Shown in pieces: positions 28,016 through 37,717 of a stretch of 64,000 nt of DNA. The first letter of the stretch is position 1; each line of letters opens with the position of its first letter. Location: NCBI GenBank assembly GCA_026400535.1, contig JAPLOU010000038.1, positions 1 to 64,000 of the forward strand. The letters are read 5' to 3'. Both the position numbers and the translations under genes were made by a program. A model generated the notes under the pieces. The model ran no database searches. It had not been told where the DNA came from and worked only from the letters and a program-made list of their open reading frames with translations. This stretch comes from Hyphomicrobiales bacterium. GTDB taxonomy: Bacteria; Pseudomonadota; Alphaproteobacteria; Rhizobiales; Beijerinckiaceae.

Positions 28016-30190
28016 CTATTTTGCCGCGCTCCGCTGCGCATATCCCAGCCTGACATTCAGCTCTTCCAGGAGCCGCGCGGCCGCTTCGGGGATCACGGTG
28101 CCGGGCGGGAAGATCGCCGAGGCACCGGCCTTGTAGAGCGCCTCGAAATCCTGTGGCGGGATGACGCCGCCGACCACGATCATGATGTCGGGGCGGCCGG
28201 CCTTCTCAAGGGCCGCCTTCAAGGCGGGCACCAGCGACAGGTGGCCCGCAGCCAAGGACGAGACGCCGATGATGTGGACGTTGCCTGCGGCTGCCTGCTG
28301 CGCCGCTTCCTCCGGCGTGGCGAACAGCGCGCCGATCTCAACGTCAAAGCCAAGATCGGCAAAAGCGGAGGAGATCACCTTCTGGCCGCGGTCATGGCCA
28401 TCCTGCCCCATCTTCGCGACAAGGATCGAGGGGCGGCGGCCATCGTTCTCGGCGAAGGCCTGGGCCATGCCCTGCACGCGGATGACGGCGAAGGAGTCCG
28501 TTCCCGCCTCGCGCTTGTAGACGCCCCTGATCGCCGTGATCTCGGCGCGGTGGCGGCCGAAGACGGTCTCCATGGCCAGCGAAATCTCGCCCACGGTCGC
28601 GCCGGCCCGCGCCGCCTCGATCGAGAGCGCCAGCAGGTTGCCGGTGCCGCGCGCACCATCCGTCAGCGCGGTCAGAGCCGCAGCGCAAGCCGCGGTGTCG
28701 CGGCTGGCGCGGAGCGTCTCCAGCTTGGCGAGCTGCCCGGAGCGCACGGCGGCATTGTCAACCTTGAGCACGTCGATCTCGGCCTCGTTCTCCGGTTTGA
28801 AGACGTTGACGCCGATGATCTTCTGCAGGCCCCCGTCGATGCGGGCCTGGGTCTTGGCGGCCGCTTCCTCGATGCGCAGCTTGGGAATGCCCCGCTCGAT
28901 GGCCTTTGCCATGCCACCCAGCGACTCAACCTCCTGAATGTGAGCCCATGCGCGCCCGGCGAGATCATGCGTCAGCTTCTCGACATAGAATGAGCCACCC
29001 CACGGGTCGATAATGCGGGTGGTGCCGCTCTCCTGCTGCAACAGGATCTGCGTGTTGCGGGCGATGCGGGCGGAGAAGTCCGTCGGAAGCGCCAGCGCCT
29101 CGTCGAGGCTGTTGGTGTGCAGGCTTTGGGTGCCGCCTTGCGTCGCCGCCATCGCCTCGACCATGGTGCGGGTGACGTTGTTGAACACGTCCTGCGCCGT
29201 CAGCGACCAGCCCGAGGTTTGGCAATGGGTGCGCAGCGGCAGGGATGCGTCGCTCTTTGCGCCGAAATCCCTGACCAGCCTGGCCCAGATCAGCCGCGCT
29301 GCCCGCAGCTTCGCCACTTCCATGAAGAAGTTGGTGCCGATGGCCCAGAAGAAACTCAGGCGCGGCGCGAAGGCGTCGATGTCGAGCCCGGCGGCAAGCC
29401 CGGCCCGGATGTATTCCATGCCGTCCGCGAGCGTGTAGGCCAGTTCCAGATCCTGCGTCGCACCCGCCTCCTGCATGTGGTAGCCGGAAATCGAGATCGA
29501 GTTGTATTTCGGCATGTGCACAGAGGTATGCGCGAAGATATCGCCGATGATCCGCATCGAATGGGCCGGCGGATAGATATAGGTGTTGCGGACCATGAAC
29601 TCCTTGAGAATGTCGTTCTGGATCGTGCCCGAGAGTTTGGCTTGCGGCACGCCCTGCTCCTCCGCCGCGACGATGTAGAGCGCCAGCACAGGCAGCACCG
29701 CGCCGTTCATGGTCATCGACACGCTCATCTGGTCGAGCGGGATGCCATCGAAGAGCTGGCGCATGTCGAGGATGGAATCGATCGCGACGCCGGCCATGCC
29801 AACATCGCCCGATACGCGCGGATGATCGCTGTCGTAACCCCGGTGGGTGGCCAGATCGAAGGCAACGGACAGTCCCTTCTGCCCCGCCGCCAGGTTGCGA
29901 CGGTAAAACGCGTTCGAGTCCTTCGCGGTGGAGAAGCCCGCATACTGCCGGATCGTCCACGGCTGGTTGACATACATGGTGGGGTAGGGACCGCGCAGGA
30001 AGGGGGCGAGGCCGGGACAGGTGTCGAGCGCATCAAGCCCAGCAAGATCGGCTTCGGTGTAGATGGACTTGACGGCGATGCCTTCGGGGGTGAGCCAGTC
30101 ACCAGGATCAGCCACGCGGTCGCGGATGACAGTCCCCGCGCTGCGCGCCGCCGGAAACAACACTGTGGTGAAATCAGGCAGCGATGACAT
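28016..30190 (-). CDS. scpA: Methylmalonyl-CoA mutase, large (catalytic) subunit
   Basis: Adenosylcobalamin-dependent isomerase that interconverts (R)-methylmalonyl-CoA and succinyl-CoA. It is used in propionate, odd-chain and branched amino acid catabolism or in the ethylmalonyl-CoA route. The product has 724 residues. An N-terminal TIM barrel carries the substrate-binding text [20 protein letters not shown]. The C-terminal B12 domain has the base-off ligand motif GQDGHDRG near residue 600 and the GGVIPPQD loop. It overlaps the small-subunit gene by 17 bp and is downstream of it, forming a two-gene operon. In other nomenclatures it is mutB or bhbA. Confidence 0.97.
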   Translation of the reverse strand: MSSLPDFTTVLFPAARSAGTVIRDRVADPGDWLTPEGIAVKSIYTEADLAGLDALDTCPGLAPFLRGPYPTMYVNQPWTIRQYAGFSTAKDSNAFYRRNLAAGQKGLSVAFDLATHRGYDSDHPRVSGDVGMAGVAIDSILDMRQLFDGIPLDQMSVSMTMNGAVLPVLALYIVAAEEQGVPQAKLSGTIQNDILKEFMVRNTYIYPPAHSMRIIGDIFAHTSVHMPKYNSISISGYHMQEAGATQDLELAYTLADGMEYIRAGLAAGLDIDAFAPRLSFFWAIGTNFFMEVAKLRAARLIWARLVRDFGAKSDASLPLRTHCQTSGWSLTAQDVFNNVTRTMVEAMAATQGGTQSLHTNSLDEALALPTDFSARIARNTQILLQQESGTTRIIDPWGGSFYVEKLTHDLAGRAWAHIQEVESLGGMAKAIERGIPKLRIEEAAAKTQARIDGGLQKIIGVNVFKPENEAEIDVLKVDNAAVRSGQLAKLETLRASRDTAACAAALTALTDGARGTGNLLALSIEAARAGATVGEISLAMETVFGRHRAEITAIRGVYKREAGTDSFAVIRVQGMAQAFAENDGRRPSILVAKMGQDGHDRGQKVISSAFADLGFDVEIGALFATPEEAAQQAAAGNVHIIGVSSLAAGHLSLVPALKAALEKAGRPDIMIVVGGVIPPQDFEALYKAGASAIFPPGTVIPEAAARLLEELNVRLGYAQRSAAK

Positions 30191-32048
30191 CGAAAGCCTC
30201 CTTCAACGTGTCCAGCATATCACATCCGGCGACAATGAACCCGCCCACGCCCGCCGCCCGCAAGCCCGCCTCCAGCTCACCCGGTCGCCCGGCCAGCCAC
30301 ACGCTGTTCGCACCACTCGCACCCAGTGCCATGGCCGCACCGGCGCCTTCGCTGGCATAGCGCTCATCCGTCCCGCACAGGCAGGCAAGGCCGGCGCCGC
30401 TGGCCTTGTAGGCATCGGTGAGCGCCACCAGATCAGTCGAGCCATCCGCTTCGGCAAACCCGTCCGGCACGATCGCCTCGATGCCGCCAGCCTCGAAGAA
30501 CCCGCGGGTGAAGCCAATGCGCGCCGCCACGTCGCTGGCGCGACCGAGCACGGCCACGAACAGGCGCGGCGGTCGGCCCGACCGGCGCAGATCATCGGCG
30601 CGCTCGCGCAAGGCCTCGAAGCCCTCGGACAGCCTGTGCGGCACGAGCGGCGTGATGGTGACCGGGCCCGATCCGACGGCGCGCGGAGCGGACGGCGCGA
30701 TGTCGAGCACCGCCTCCCCGCGTTCGGCCAGATTCGGGAAGGCGCTGGTGCCGGTCAGCGGCATCCTGCCGGTGGCGATGTCCTTTTCACGGCGTGTCTT
30801 CACGGCAGCGATCCGTGACTGGAGGGCGCCGGCCCGCAGCGACGCCACGATCCCGCCTTCCCGCTCGATCTGCTGGAACTCGGCCCATGCTCTTTCGCAG
30901 AGCTGGTCGGTCAGCGCCTCGAAGCCGCCTGCGCCGGCGGCAGGGTCGACAACGCGCCAGAGGTGGCTTTCCTCCATCAGCACCGCCTGCGTGTTGCGCG
31001 CGATGCGGCGGGCGAAACCGTCGCCGAGCCCGCGGGCAGCGGTGTGCGGCAGCACGGCCACACCGTCGGCCCCGCCGACGCCGGCCGAGAAGGCCGCGAT
31101 GGCGTTGCGCAGCATGTTCACGGGGGAGTCCGTGCGCGTCAGCATGCGCCAGGCGGTTTCAGCGTGGAGCCTAACGGGTTGCGGATCGAGCTTGCAGGCC
31201 TCCTGCACCCGGTTCATCAACACGCGCAGGGCGCGCAGCTTGGCGATGGCGATGAACTGATCGGCGTCGATGGCGAGCATGAACGAGAGTGCGGCAAACG
31301 CCTTGTCGAGCGGAACGCCGCCAGCCTCGAGCGCGCGGACCTGACACACGGCTGTCGCCAGTGCCCAGGCCAGTTCCTGCGCCTCCGAACCGCCGGCCTC
31401 GTGGACAAGGCGACCGTCGCAACTGAAAAACGGACCGTTGAAGCCGTGCCCGGCAAACTCGGCGCACAGGTCGGCCAATCTCCTGGCGATATCGGGCCAC
31501 GGCGCCATCCAGACCCCGCTGCGGGCGAGCAGGCCAATGAGATCGATGCCGAAATCGACCCTGAGCTCGCCCGGCGCGAGCTTGCGGCGCTTGACCATCT
31601 CCGCGAACAGCCGCCCCGTGATGCGTGCCTGCGGCGAGGGCTCGAGCCGGATGTCGACGAGATCGAGCGCGACGCCGGCGAGTGCTGCGTCCAGCGTGGC
31701 GGCATCGGTGGTCGGCAGGCCAAAGCCACGCGCGCCGGCCGAGCCATGGAACACAAGCGCAAGCCCGTCGGCCCCGCCGCCGAGATCGGCCAGCGCCAGT
31801 TCGGCCGCATGATGGGGCTGAGGATGATCGACGCGCTGCATGATGCGCCAGCGCGACCCCGCGGCGGCACCGGCGACCAGCGCGGCATCGGGCCTGCGCG
31901 GATAGAGCGGCTGGATGGCGATGCCGTCAGCGCTGCGGCTCACCAGCTTCTTCTCGAAATCGGCGCCTTTCAACGCCCTGATCGCAGCAGCGCGCCACGC
32001 GGCCTCATCGGCCGGCGGGAAGGGGTTGGTCAGTCGGGTATCGGCCAC
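30174..32048 (-). CDS. mutA: Methylmalonyl-CoA mutase, small subunit
   Basis: Non-catalytic partner of the large subunit, about 624 residues. It shows the same TIM-barrel plus Rossmann layout but lacks the cobalamin DxHxxG histidine motif in the C-terminal domain, as expected for MutA. The start is uncertain. The frame has an ATG at 32099, but a GTG at 32048 ([15 protein letters not shown]) is preceded by AAGGTGG at good spacing and begins at the conserved region, so I prefer it. It is first in the operon. The promoter would lie in 32049-32283. Confidence 0.93.
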   Translation of the reverse strand: MADTRLTNPFPPADEAAWRAAAIRALKGADFEKKLVSRSADGIAIQPLYPRRPDAALVAGAAAGSRWRIMQRVDHPQPHHAAELALADLGGGADGLALVFHGSAGARGFGLPTTDAATLDAALAGVALDLVDIRLEPSPQARITGRLFAEMVKRRKLAPGELRVDFGIDLIGLLARSGVWMAPWPDIARRLADLCAEFAGHGFNGPFFSCDGRLVHEAGGSEAQELAWALATAVCQVRALEAGGVPLDKAFAALSFMLAIDADQFIAIAKLRALRVLMNRVQEACKLDPQPVRLHAETAWRMLTRTDSPVNMLRNAIAAFSAGVGGADGVAVLPHTAARGLGDGFARRIARNTQAVLMEESHLWRVVDPAAGAGGFEALTDQLCERAWAEFQQIEREGGIVASLRAGALQSRIAAVKTRREKDIATGRMPLTGTSAFPNLAERGEAVLDIAPSAPRAVGSGPVTITPLVPHRLSEGFEALRERADDLRRSGRPPRLFVAVLGRASDVAARIGFTRGFFEAGGIEAIVPDGFAEADGSTDLVALTDAYKASGAGLACLCGTDERYASEGAGAAMALGASGANSVWLAGRPGELEAGLRAAGVGGFIVAGCDMLDTLKEAFDVIAA

Positions 32049-32283
32049 GGCGTCCACCTTGCACAAAACTGCGGCAGTGCCGCTCCATGCCACGGGCAAG
32101 GGCCGGCGGAAATCCCCCGTTCGTCAAAGCGGCTGTGCGCCGAGACGAAGGCGCCGCCCTCACGGACGGCGTTTGTCTGGTGTCATCACCGGCCTTGTGC
32201 CGGTGACTTCGGTGAGAAACATGCGTTGCCATCGGACCGGGATGACAGCCACGGCGGCAGCCATCCCACCGCCTGTGGCCGGA

Positions 32284-32667
32284 TCAGACGAACTGGCCAA
32301 GGCCCGGGATGGCGCCGACGATCGCGCCCATGGCGTCTTCTCCGGCCTTCTCGCGGCCATAGGCGAACATTTCCTTGGAGACGCTCTGGACCTGGCCCAT
32401 CGACAGGCCCGCGCCCATCAGCGATGCACCAAGACCCATCACGCCGCCGCCGCCCGGCATCATGCTGGCGAGGCCGCCCATCAGGCCGCCGCCGCCGGAA
32501 GCGCCGGCCATCACGGCCTCCGCGCCGGGCAGGGCCGCGACGAGTTCGCCGACTTCGGCAGCCGGGCCTTCCTTCTTGAGGAAATTGAGGATCATGCCGA
32601 TCGCCTTGGTGGCGAGCGTGGCGTCAATGCCGGCGGCGGCGGAGATGCGGGCGACGAGTTCTTCCAT
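32284..32667 (-). CDS. DUF2267-like small protein
   Basis: The product has 127 residues. A helical N-terminal domain (MEELVARISAAAGIDATLAT) is followed by a Gly/Met-rich flexible centre (ASGGGGLMGGLASMMPGGGG) and a short C-terminal helix ending GLGQFV. It matches my memory of small DUF2267-annotated proteins in Hyphomicrobiales. The function is unknown. No signal peptide or membrane helix is seen, so it is probably cytosolic. It is alone between mutA and a repeat-bearing gap. Confidence 0.75.
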   Translation of the reverse strand: MEELVARISAAAGIDATLATKAIGMILNFLKKEGPAAEVGELVAALPGAEAVMAGASGGGGLMGGLASMMPGGGGVMGLGASLMGAGLSMGQVQSVSKEMFAYGREKAGEDAMGAIVGAIPGLGQFV

Positions 32668-32823
32668 GGCGAATGTCCTGTTCTGTCAGCAGGCGAGGCG
32701 CCCACAGCTGCGGCGCACTTGTCGCCTTGGGCCGCGCGGAAATCAAGATGGGGCGCCTCCGCTGCTGGCGGGCTGAGCGAAGCCGGCCGCTCCCGGCCAT
32801 CCCCGTCCCGACCCCCGCGGCCC

Positions 32824-32902
32824 TTATCCTGAGCCCATCGAAGCATGACCGCCAGCGCGCGCCATGACGCCTTGGCCTTCGACAGGCTCAGGGTGAGGAT
32901 AA
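32824..32902. repeat. Intergenic palindromic element of the TTATCCTGAGC type
   Basis: The left arm at 32824-32843 (TTATCCTGAGCCCATCGAAG) pairs with the inverted right arm at 32877-32902 (ending GTGAGGATAA). The right arm has a six-base insertion. The element resembles the CTTCGACAGGCTCAGG repeats common in alphaproteobacterial intergenic DNA. It occupies the 371-bp gap 32668-33038, where I see no gene. Confidence 0.7.
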
Positions 32903-33038
32903 CCGGGGGCAGCGTTCTGGCGCGGGCTTGCGACCTGCACCTGACGCCCGCACGGGCCCAAATCCTTCGCTGTGCTCGCCATGACAGATGAGTCCTGATA
33001 AAGCGCACGGGACTGCCGCACCGCAACAGGACCGCCCC

Positions 33039-34574
33039 ATGGCCGAGACGATGATCATACCCGACGGAACCTTTCTCGTCGGCAAGAGCTGGAAGCCCGA
33101 ACTGGTGACGCTGAAGCTCGCCAACCGCCATGGGCTGGTGACGGGGGCGACCGGCACCGGCAAGACCGTGACGCTGCAGGTGATGGCGGAAGGCTTCGCG
33201 CGGGCCGGCGTTCCGGTCTTCGCCGCCGACATCAAGGGCGACCTCAGCGGCATCGGCGCGCCGGGCGATGCCAAGCCGCCCTTCGTCAAGCGTGCCGACG
33301 AACTGGGCGTGCCCTATGAACCCGAGCAGTTCACCACGGTGTTCTGGGATATTTTCGGCGAACAGGGCCACCCCATCCGCGCCACCATCTCGGAAATGGG
33401 CCCGCTTCTGCTGGCGCGCCTGCTCGATCTCAACGACGTGCAGGAGGGGGTCCTCAACATCGCCTTCCGCATCGCAGACGAACAGAAGCTGCTGCTGCTC
33501 GACCTCAAGGACTTGCGGGCCATCCTGACCCATATCGCCGAGAGCGCGGCCCAGTTGACCGTGCAGTACGGCAATGTCTCGGCCCAGACCGTCGGCGCGA
33601 TCCAGCGCCAGTTGCTGGTGATCGAGAACCAGAAGGGCAACTTCTTCTTTGGCGAGCCGGCGCTGAACATCCACGACCTGATCCGCTGCGATCGCGACGG
33701 GCGCGGCATCGTCAACATCCTCGCGGCCGACAAGCTGATGGCCAATCCTCGGCTTTACGCGACCTTCCTGCTCTGGCTCCTGTCGGAGCTGTTTGAGCAG
33801 CTGCCGGAGGTGGGCGATCTCGACAAGCCGAAGCTGGTGTTCTTCTTCGACGAGGCGCACCTGTTGTTCAATGGCGCGCCAAAGGTGCTGCTGGAGGCGG
33901 TCGAGACAGTGGTACGGCTGATCCGTTCCAAGGGCGTTGGCGTCTATTTCGTCACGCAGAACCCGCTCGACGTTCCCGACACCGTGCTGGCCCAGCTCGG
34001 CAACCGCGTGCAGCATGCCTTGCGCGCCTTCACGCCGCGCGACCAGAAGGCGGTCAGGGCTGCGGCAGAGACCTTCCGGCAAAACCGGAAGTTCAAGACC
34101 GAGGAGGCCATCACGCAGCTTGCCGTGGGCGAGGCGCTGATCTCGATGCTGGAGGGAAAGGGCGTTCCCGCCGTGGTCGAACGCGCGCTGATCGCCCCGC
34201 CGATGGCGCAGGTCGGGCCGATCAGCCCTGCCCTTCGCCTGCAGGCGATGGCGGCGTCCGGCCTGCGTGGCAAGTACGACCAGACCATCGATGCCGAGAG
34301 CGCCTATGAGGTCCTGATGAAGCGCAAGGGCCTCGATCCATCCAATCCGAATGCGCCGGCCCAGCAGGCCAGCACCGGTGGCATCGGCGGGATGCTCGGT
34401 GGTCTGCTCGGGGGCGGCAGCCCGCAGCCGGGCCAGAAGGGGCGCACGACGCAGTCGATGTCCGAGAAAATCGTGACCAGCGCGGCCCGTTCGGTGGCAT
34501 CCTCGGTTGGCCGGCAGATCGGCACCGCCATCATCCGCGGCGTGCTGGGCAGCCTGCTCGGCGGGCGCCGCTGA
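33039..34574 (+). CDS. HerA/FtsK-type ATPase, DUF853 (YjgR) family
   Basis: Cytosolic P-loop ATPase of 511 residues. Walker A is GATGTGKTVTL near residue 37-47 and Walker B is KLVFFFDEAHLLF near residue 275. The sensor region FVTQNPLDVPDTVLAQLG and the arginine-bearing segment that follow are typical of DUF853. The C-terminal about 120 residues are Gly-rich with an amphipathic tail. The start is at the ATG at 33039 (MAETMIIPDGTFLVG), with an AGGA upstream; the in-frame ATG at 32988 is less likely. The role of DUF853 is unclear, with DNA translocation or repair proposed for HerA relatives. No NurA-like nuclease gene is adjacent. Confidence 0.92.
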   Translation: MAETMIIPDGTFLVGKSWKPELVTLKLANRHGLVTGATGTGKTVTLQVMAEGFARAGVPVFAADIKGDLSGIGAPGDAKPPFVKRADELGVPYEPEQFTTVFWDIFGEQGHPIRATISEMGPLLLARLLDLNDVQEGVLNIAFRIADEQKLLLLDLKDLRAILTHIAESAAQLTVQYGNVSAQTVGAIQRQLLVIENQKGNFFFGEPALNIHDLIRCDRDGRGIVNILAADKLMANPRLYATFLLWLLSELFEQLPEVGDLDKPKLVFFFDEAHLLFNGAPKVLLEAVETVVRLIRSKGVGVYFVTQNPLDVPDTVLAQLGNRVQHALRAFTPRDQKAVRAAAETFRQNRKFKTEEAITQLAVGEALISMLEGKGVPAVVERALIAPPMAQVGPISPALRLQAMAASGLRGKYDQTIDAESAYEVLMKRKGLDPSNPNAPAQQASTGGIGGMLGGLLGGGSPQPGQKGRTTQSMSEKIVTSAARSVASSVGRQIGTAIIRGVLGSLLGGRR

Positions 34575-34581
34575 CGGCGCC
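34564..34581 (+). other. Hairpin with the HerA-like gene stop codon in its loop
   Basis: The arms GGCGCCG (34564-34570) and CGGCGCC (34575-34581) flank CTGA, which contains the TGA stop at 34572-34574. It lies in the nine-base gap to the convergent hydrolase gene. No T-run is present. It may stabilise or end both transcripts. Confidence 0.55.
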
Positions 34582-34583
34582 GT

Positions 34584-35594
34584 TCAGCGCGCGCGCTCGA
34601 TGGCCCTTGCGATGACCTGGCGGACATCCCTGTCCGACAGGAACAGGTCATGGCGGATGACCTGAAGCCGGCTGCCAAATTCGGACGCGTCGGCAACCCT
34701 GACGCCGAGGGCGTCGAGCCGTTCGCGCTCGGTCGAGCCGGCCCGCGCAATGCCGCCGGCGAGGCGGGCAGAAACCGCGAGAGCCCGGTCATTGGTGGCA
34801 GAAATCACGGTGATCCGGCTGGCCAAGGGGCCGATCCGCTTCACGGTCTGCTCGAACTGGTCAATGTCGATATCCGGTGAGGCAAGCACCACGGCCCCGA
34901 TCTTGTTGATGGCGGCCTCTCCGGCCTCGCTGCGCAACTGCCGCAGTGTTTCGAGCGTCAGCAGCGTGCCCATCGAGTGCGCCACGATGTGGATGCGCCC
35001 TACCGACGGATTTGATGCCAGGGCCCCTAGCGCGTCCTCAAAGCTGTCGCGCGACCACATCGCGCTCTCACGGTCATATTGATAGGCGATGATCCGCCCG
35101 CCGGAGGGCCAGCTGAACAACGCGGTCCGCCCCTGCCACGCCACGCCGTCCGAGAGCTGGGCCGCCGAGGCCAAAGCGGTCTCGAAGGTTTCGTTGAAGC
35201 CATGCACGTAGAGCAGCACATCCTTGCCGTTGGCGGCCTGCGCGAAGGCCGAGGCCGCCCCGCTCGAGACCGTGCCGCCCAGCGCGATGATGCTCCACGG
35301 CGCGGTCATGGCGGAGGCGATCGATCCGGTGATCGAGCGATCCGGCGGACTGAGCCGGGCTTCGGCAAAGACCAGCTCGGCGCCGCGGTCTGACGAAAAG
35401 TACGGGCTCTTGCTGCCCACTGCCTTGCGCGTCGTCGCGACCAGCACCACCGGGTCCTCCTGGATCGGCGTCAGACCCTCCCGGGCCACCTGGTAGGGCG
35501 AGTTGAGGCCGCGCTCATCGACCAGACAGCCGCCAAGAGCCGCCGCTAAGGCAACAAGCACGAGAACGCGGGCAGACAAAGATGCAAGGCGCAT
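34584..35594 (-). CDS. Lipoprotein alpha/beta hydrolase, DUF900 family
   Basis: Predicted lipid-anchored esterase-like protein of 336 residues. The signal peptide has a lipobox (AALGGC) near residue 20, then a DUF900-type hydrolase with the nucleophile elbow VAHSMGTLL and VHGFNETFE. The acid in SPDIDIDQFEQ and the C-terminal His in RHDLFLSD are candidates for the rest of the triad. The start is at the ATG at 35594, which gives the lipoprotein signal. A paralogue with the same order of motifs lies immediately upstream on the same strand. The substrate is unknown. Confidence 0.85.
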   Translation of the reverse strand: MRLASLSARVLVLVALAAALGGCLVDERGLNSPYQVAREGLTPIQEDPVVLVATTRKAVGSKSPYFSSDRGAELVFAEARLSPPDRSITGSIASAMTAPWSIIALGGTVSSGAASAFAQAANGKDVLLYVHGFNETFETALASAAQLSDGVAWQGRTALFSWPSGGRIIAYQYDRESAMWSRDSFEDALGALASNPSVGRIHIVAHSMGTLLTLETLRQLRSEAGEAAINKIGAVVLASPDIDIDQFEQTVKRIGPLASRITVISATNDRALAVSARLAGGIARAGSTERERLDALGVRVADASEFGSRLQVIRHDLFLSDRDVRQVIARAIERAR

Positions 35595-35718
35595 GCGGAG
35601 CACGGCGGAATCCGTCAGATTGTGTCGGTTTTCGCGGGCCAAAGCACAGGCCGGTGAATGAAGACTGGCTTGTAAACCGATCACAAAGGCGCATTTAAGG
35701 CAATGTGCGCCATCGCGT

Positions 35719-36897
35719 TTACGGCGCCTCAGCTTTTGGCCCGTCGTGATCCTGCCCGATTGTCAGCGGCGATGTCAGCACTTTGCCGACCGCGGTCAGC
35801 GTGCCCTGCGTCAGCACGCTCGCACTGTCGCCAAGGCTGCCGACCCGGTTCGCCAATTGCTGCCCGCTGGCCAGACGCACGCCGATGGACCGCACCACCT
35901 CGGGGCTCTGGGCGAATTTGCCGTGACCGCTCCGGTCATCGCTCTTGACATCCGTGAGATCAATCACTTCGACGCCGTGCTTGGCCAGGTTTGTGCGGTA
36001 GGGTTCCTCGTTCGGATCGATCGAGCCAAGCCGGTCGCGACTGCCCCAGATGAATTTCGAGACGTCCAGCGCGCGGTCGTCGCGGGAGACGAACAGCGAC
36101 ACGCGCGGACCATTGGCGCCAATGGCCCGGCCCTGTTCGAGCGCAACGTCGACATCAACATCGGGTGCCGCCAGCATCAGGTTGCGGATCTTGCCATTGA
36201 CCCGGCCGTCGCGAATGGACATCTGCCGAAGCGATTCCAGCGCAAGCCAGCCGCCCATCGAATGGGCAAGCACGGAGACCTCCGAGACCGCCGGATCCTT
36301 CGCCAGCAGCGAGAGCAAGCCTTCAAGGCCGTTGCGCGCAACCTCGGCGCTGGTGCGGTCATAGGTGTAGGCCGCAAGCGTGCCCCAGGAGGCCCAACTG
36401 AACAGGACGGGCACCACCTTCGCGTCGCTGTCATTGACAATCTGCGCAAAGCGGAAGGCGGCCTCGTCGAAACGGGTGTTGTAGCCGTGCACGAAGACCA
36501 TGACATGCGAGCGGCCGCTGGCGCGGATGCGCTGGCGCAGCGCGCCGACAAAGCCCTCGCGCTCCAGGTAGGCTGCCCGCGCCGTGGCGAAGCTGGCATT
36601 GGGATCGGGCGGAGCCGTGCTCGACCAGGCAATGTCGCCAGGCTTGTGTCCGGGCGGGATGCTGACCGCCAGGCTCGCGTAGTTGGACCTCAACGTGCGG
36701 TTTCCGCCGAACATCATCGACGGATTGCTGTCGGGACGACGGGTCGTGCTGACCAGAAGATCGACAATGCGTGCATCGGCCGGGATGGACGCAACGGGCG
36801 CCATCACGGAGGGCGGCCTGCTCGCGCAGCCACCGAGGACGGCAAGCGCGCCAAGGCCAGCGATCAACCAACCTGTGCGAAACCCCTGATGCTTCAC
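35719..36897 (-). CDS. Lipoprotein alpha/beta hydrolase, DUF900 family, second copy
   Basis: The product has 392 residues from a GTG at 36897 (VKHQGFRTGWLIAG), chosen because it yields a lipoprotein signal with lipobox VLGGC near residue 24. DUF900 motifs are VFVHGYNTRF and the elbow LAHSMGGWLAL, followed by APDVDVDVALEQ. A C-terminal extension of about 60 residues, absent from the downstream paralogue, ends with a low-complexity region. The gene is divergent from the Pcp-like gene across about 105 bp. Tandem paralogues suggest duplication with possible division of substrates in the outer envelope. Confidence 0.84.
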   Translation of the reverse strand: MKHQGFRTGWLIAGLGALAVLGGCASRPPSVMAPVASIPADARIVDLLVSTTRRPDSNPSMMFGGNRTLRSNYASLAVSIPPGHKPGDIAWSSTAPPDPNASFATARAAYLEREGFVGALRQRIRASGRSHVMVFVHGYNTRFDEAAFRFAQIVNDSDAKVVPVLFSWASWGTLAAYTYDRTSAEVARNGLEGLLSLLAKDPAVSEVSVLAHSMGGWLALESLRQMSIRDGRVNGKIRNLMLAAPDVDVDVALEQGRAIGANGPRVSLFVSRDDRALDVSKFIWGSRDRLGSIDPNEEPYRTNLAKHGVEVIDLTDVKSDDRSGHGKFAQSPEVVRSIGVRLASGQQLANRVGSLGDSASVLTQGTLTAVGKVLTSPLTIGQDHDGPKAEAP

Positions 36898-37002
36898 GCG
36901 GTGCTGCTCCTGCTCTGTTTCACGGGCAGCCACCGCGCTCCGAGGTTTGCCGCGTGATCCCGTGCATGGTCTCATGCCATGACGCACGCCACAGGACAAG
37001 AC

Positions 37003-37671
37003 ATGATTCCCCATAGACACGATACGACCCGCACAGCCAACCTGCTGGTGACGGGGTTCGGCCCCTTCCCAGGGGTCAGCGTCAACCCGACTGCGGCGCT
37101 CATGGAGCGCGTGACGAAACGGCTCGGCGGCGGCTCTGCCGGCTGGGGCGCTGCCGGAGAACGCCTGTCCGTGAGCTACGGGCGCGCCCTGCGGGAGTTC
37201 GACGACAGCGACCGGCTGCACAGGCCCGTCGCGGTGCTGCTGCTCGGGCTCGCGGCCCGGGCGCGCTGGGTCCGGGTCGAACGGCATGCGCGACGGCTCG
37301 ACAGCCCCCTGCACCCTGACAGCACCGGCAAGGCTGGTGCAGCCACCGCGCCCGACAGCGCCATGCCCCTCAAGGCGACCGTCGCGCCCGACCCGGCGCT
37401 GGCCGCGCTGCGCCGGTCAGGCCTGCGCGCGCGGCTTTCGCCGAGCGCTGGCCGCTATCTGTGCAACGCTGTCTATGCAAGGGCGTTGACCCGGGCGCAG
37501 GGCAGGCCCGTCCTGTTCATCCATGTGCCCTGGCCGAGGCCGGCAGCCGGAACGGTTCCGCGCAGCCGCGTCGCCCCATGGCGGCCGTCGATGGCGGGCC
37601 TCGAACGGGGCCTGGCCCGGATCGGCCACGGCCTGATCATGGCGGCGCGTACCAGAACGGCACAGGTCTGA
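37003..37671 (+). CDS. Pyroglutamyl-peptidase I-like cysteine peptidase (C15)
   Basis: Cytosolic enzyme that removes N-terminal pyroglutamate. The product has 222 residues from the ATG at 37003, preferred over 36979 because AGGA precedes it. The fold starts LLVTGFGPFPGVSVNPTA. The catalytic triad is readable as E93 (VRVERHARR), C154 (GRYLCNAVY) and H174 (LFIHVPWP). Other regions are shortened and Arg/Ala-rich compared with classical Pcp, so activity on the usual substrate is not certain. Confidence 0.82.
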   Translation: MIPHRHDTTRTANLLVTGFGPFPGVSVNPTAALMERVTKRLGGGSAGWGAAGERLSVSYGRALREFDDSDRLHRPVAVLLLGLAARARWVRVERHARRLDSPLHPDSTGKAGAATAPDSAMPLKATVAPDPALAALRRSGLRARLSPSAGRYLCNAVYARALTRAQGRPVLFIHVPWPRPAAGTVPRSRVAPWRPSMAGLERGLARIGHGLIMAARTRTAQV

Positions 37672-37717
37672 CTGGCACGATCCTTGAGCGACCGGCGGAA
37701 CACCGGAGGTCGTCATC

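Noticed and set aside
30174-32048. Second catalytic B12 mutase
   Set aside because: The cobalamin His motif is absent, as in normal MutA small subunits.
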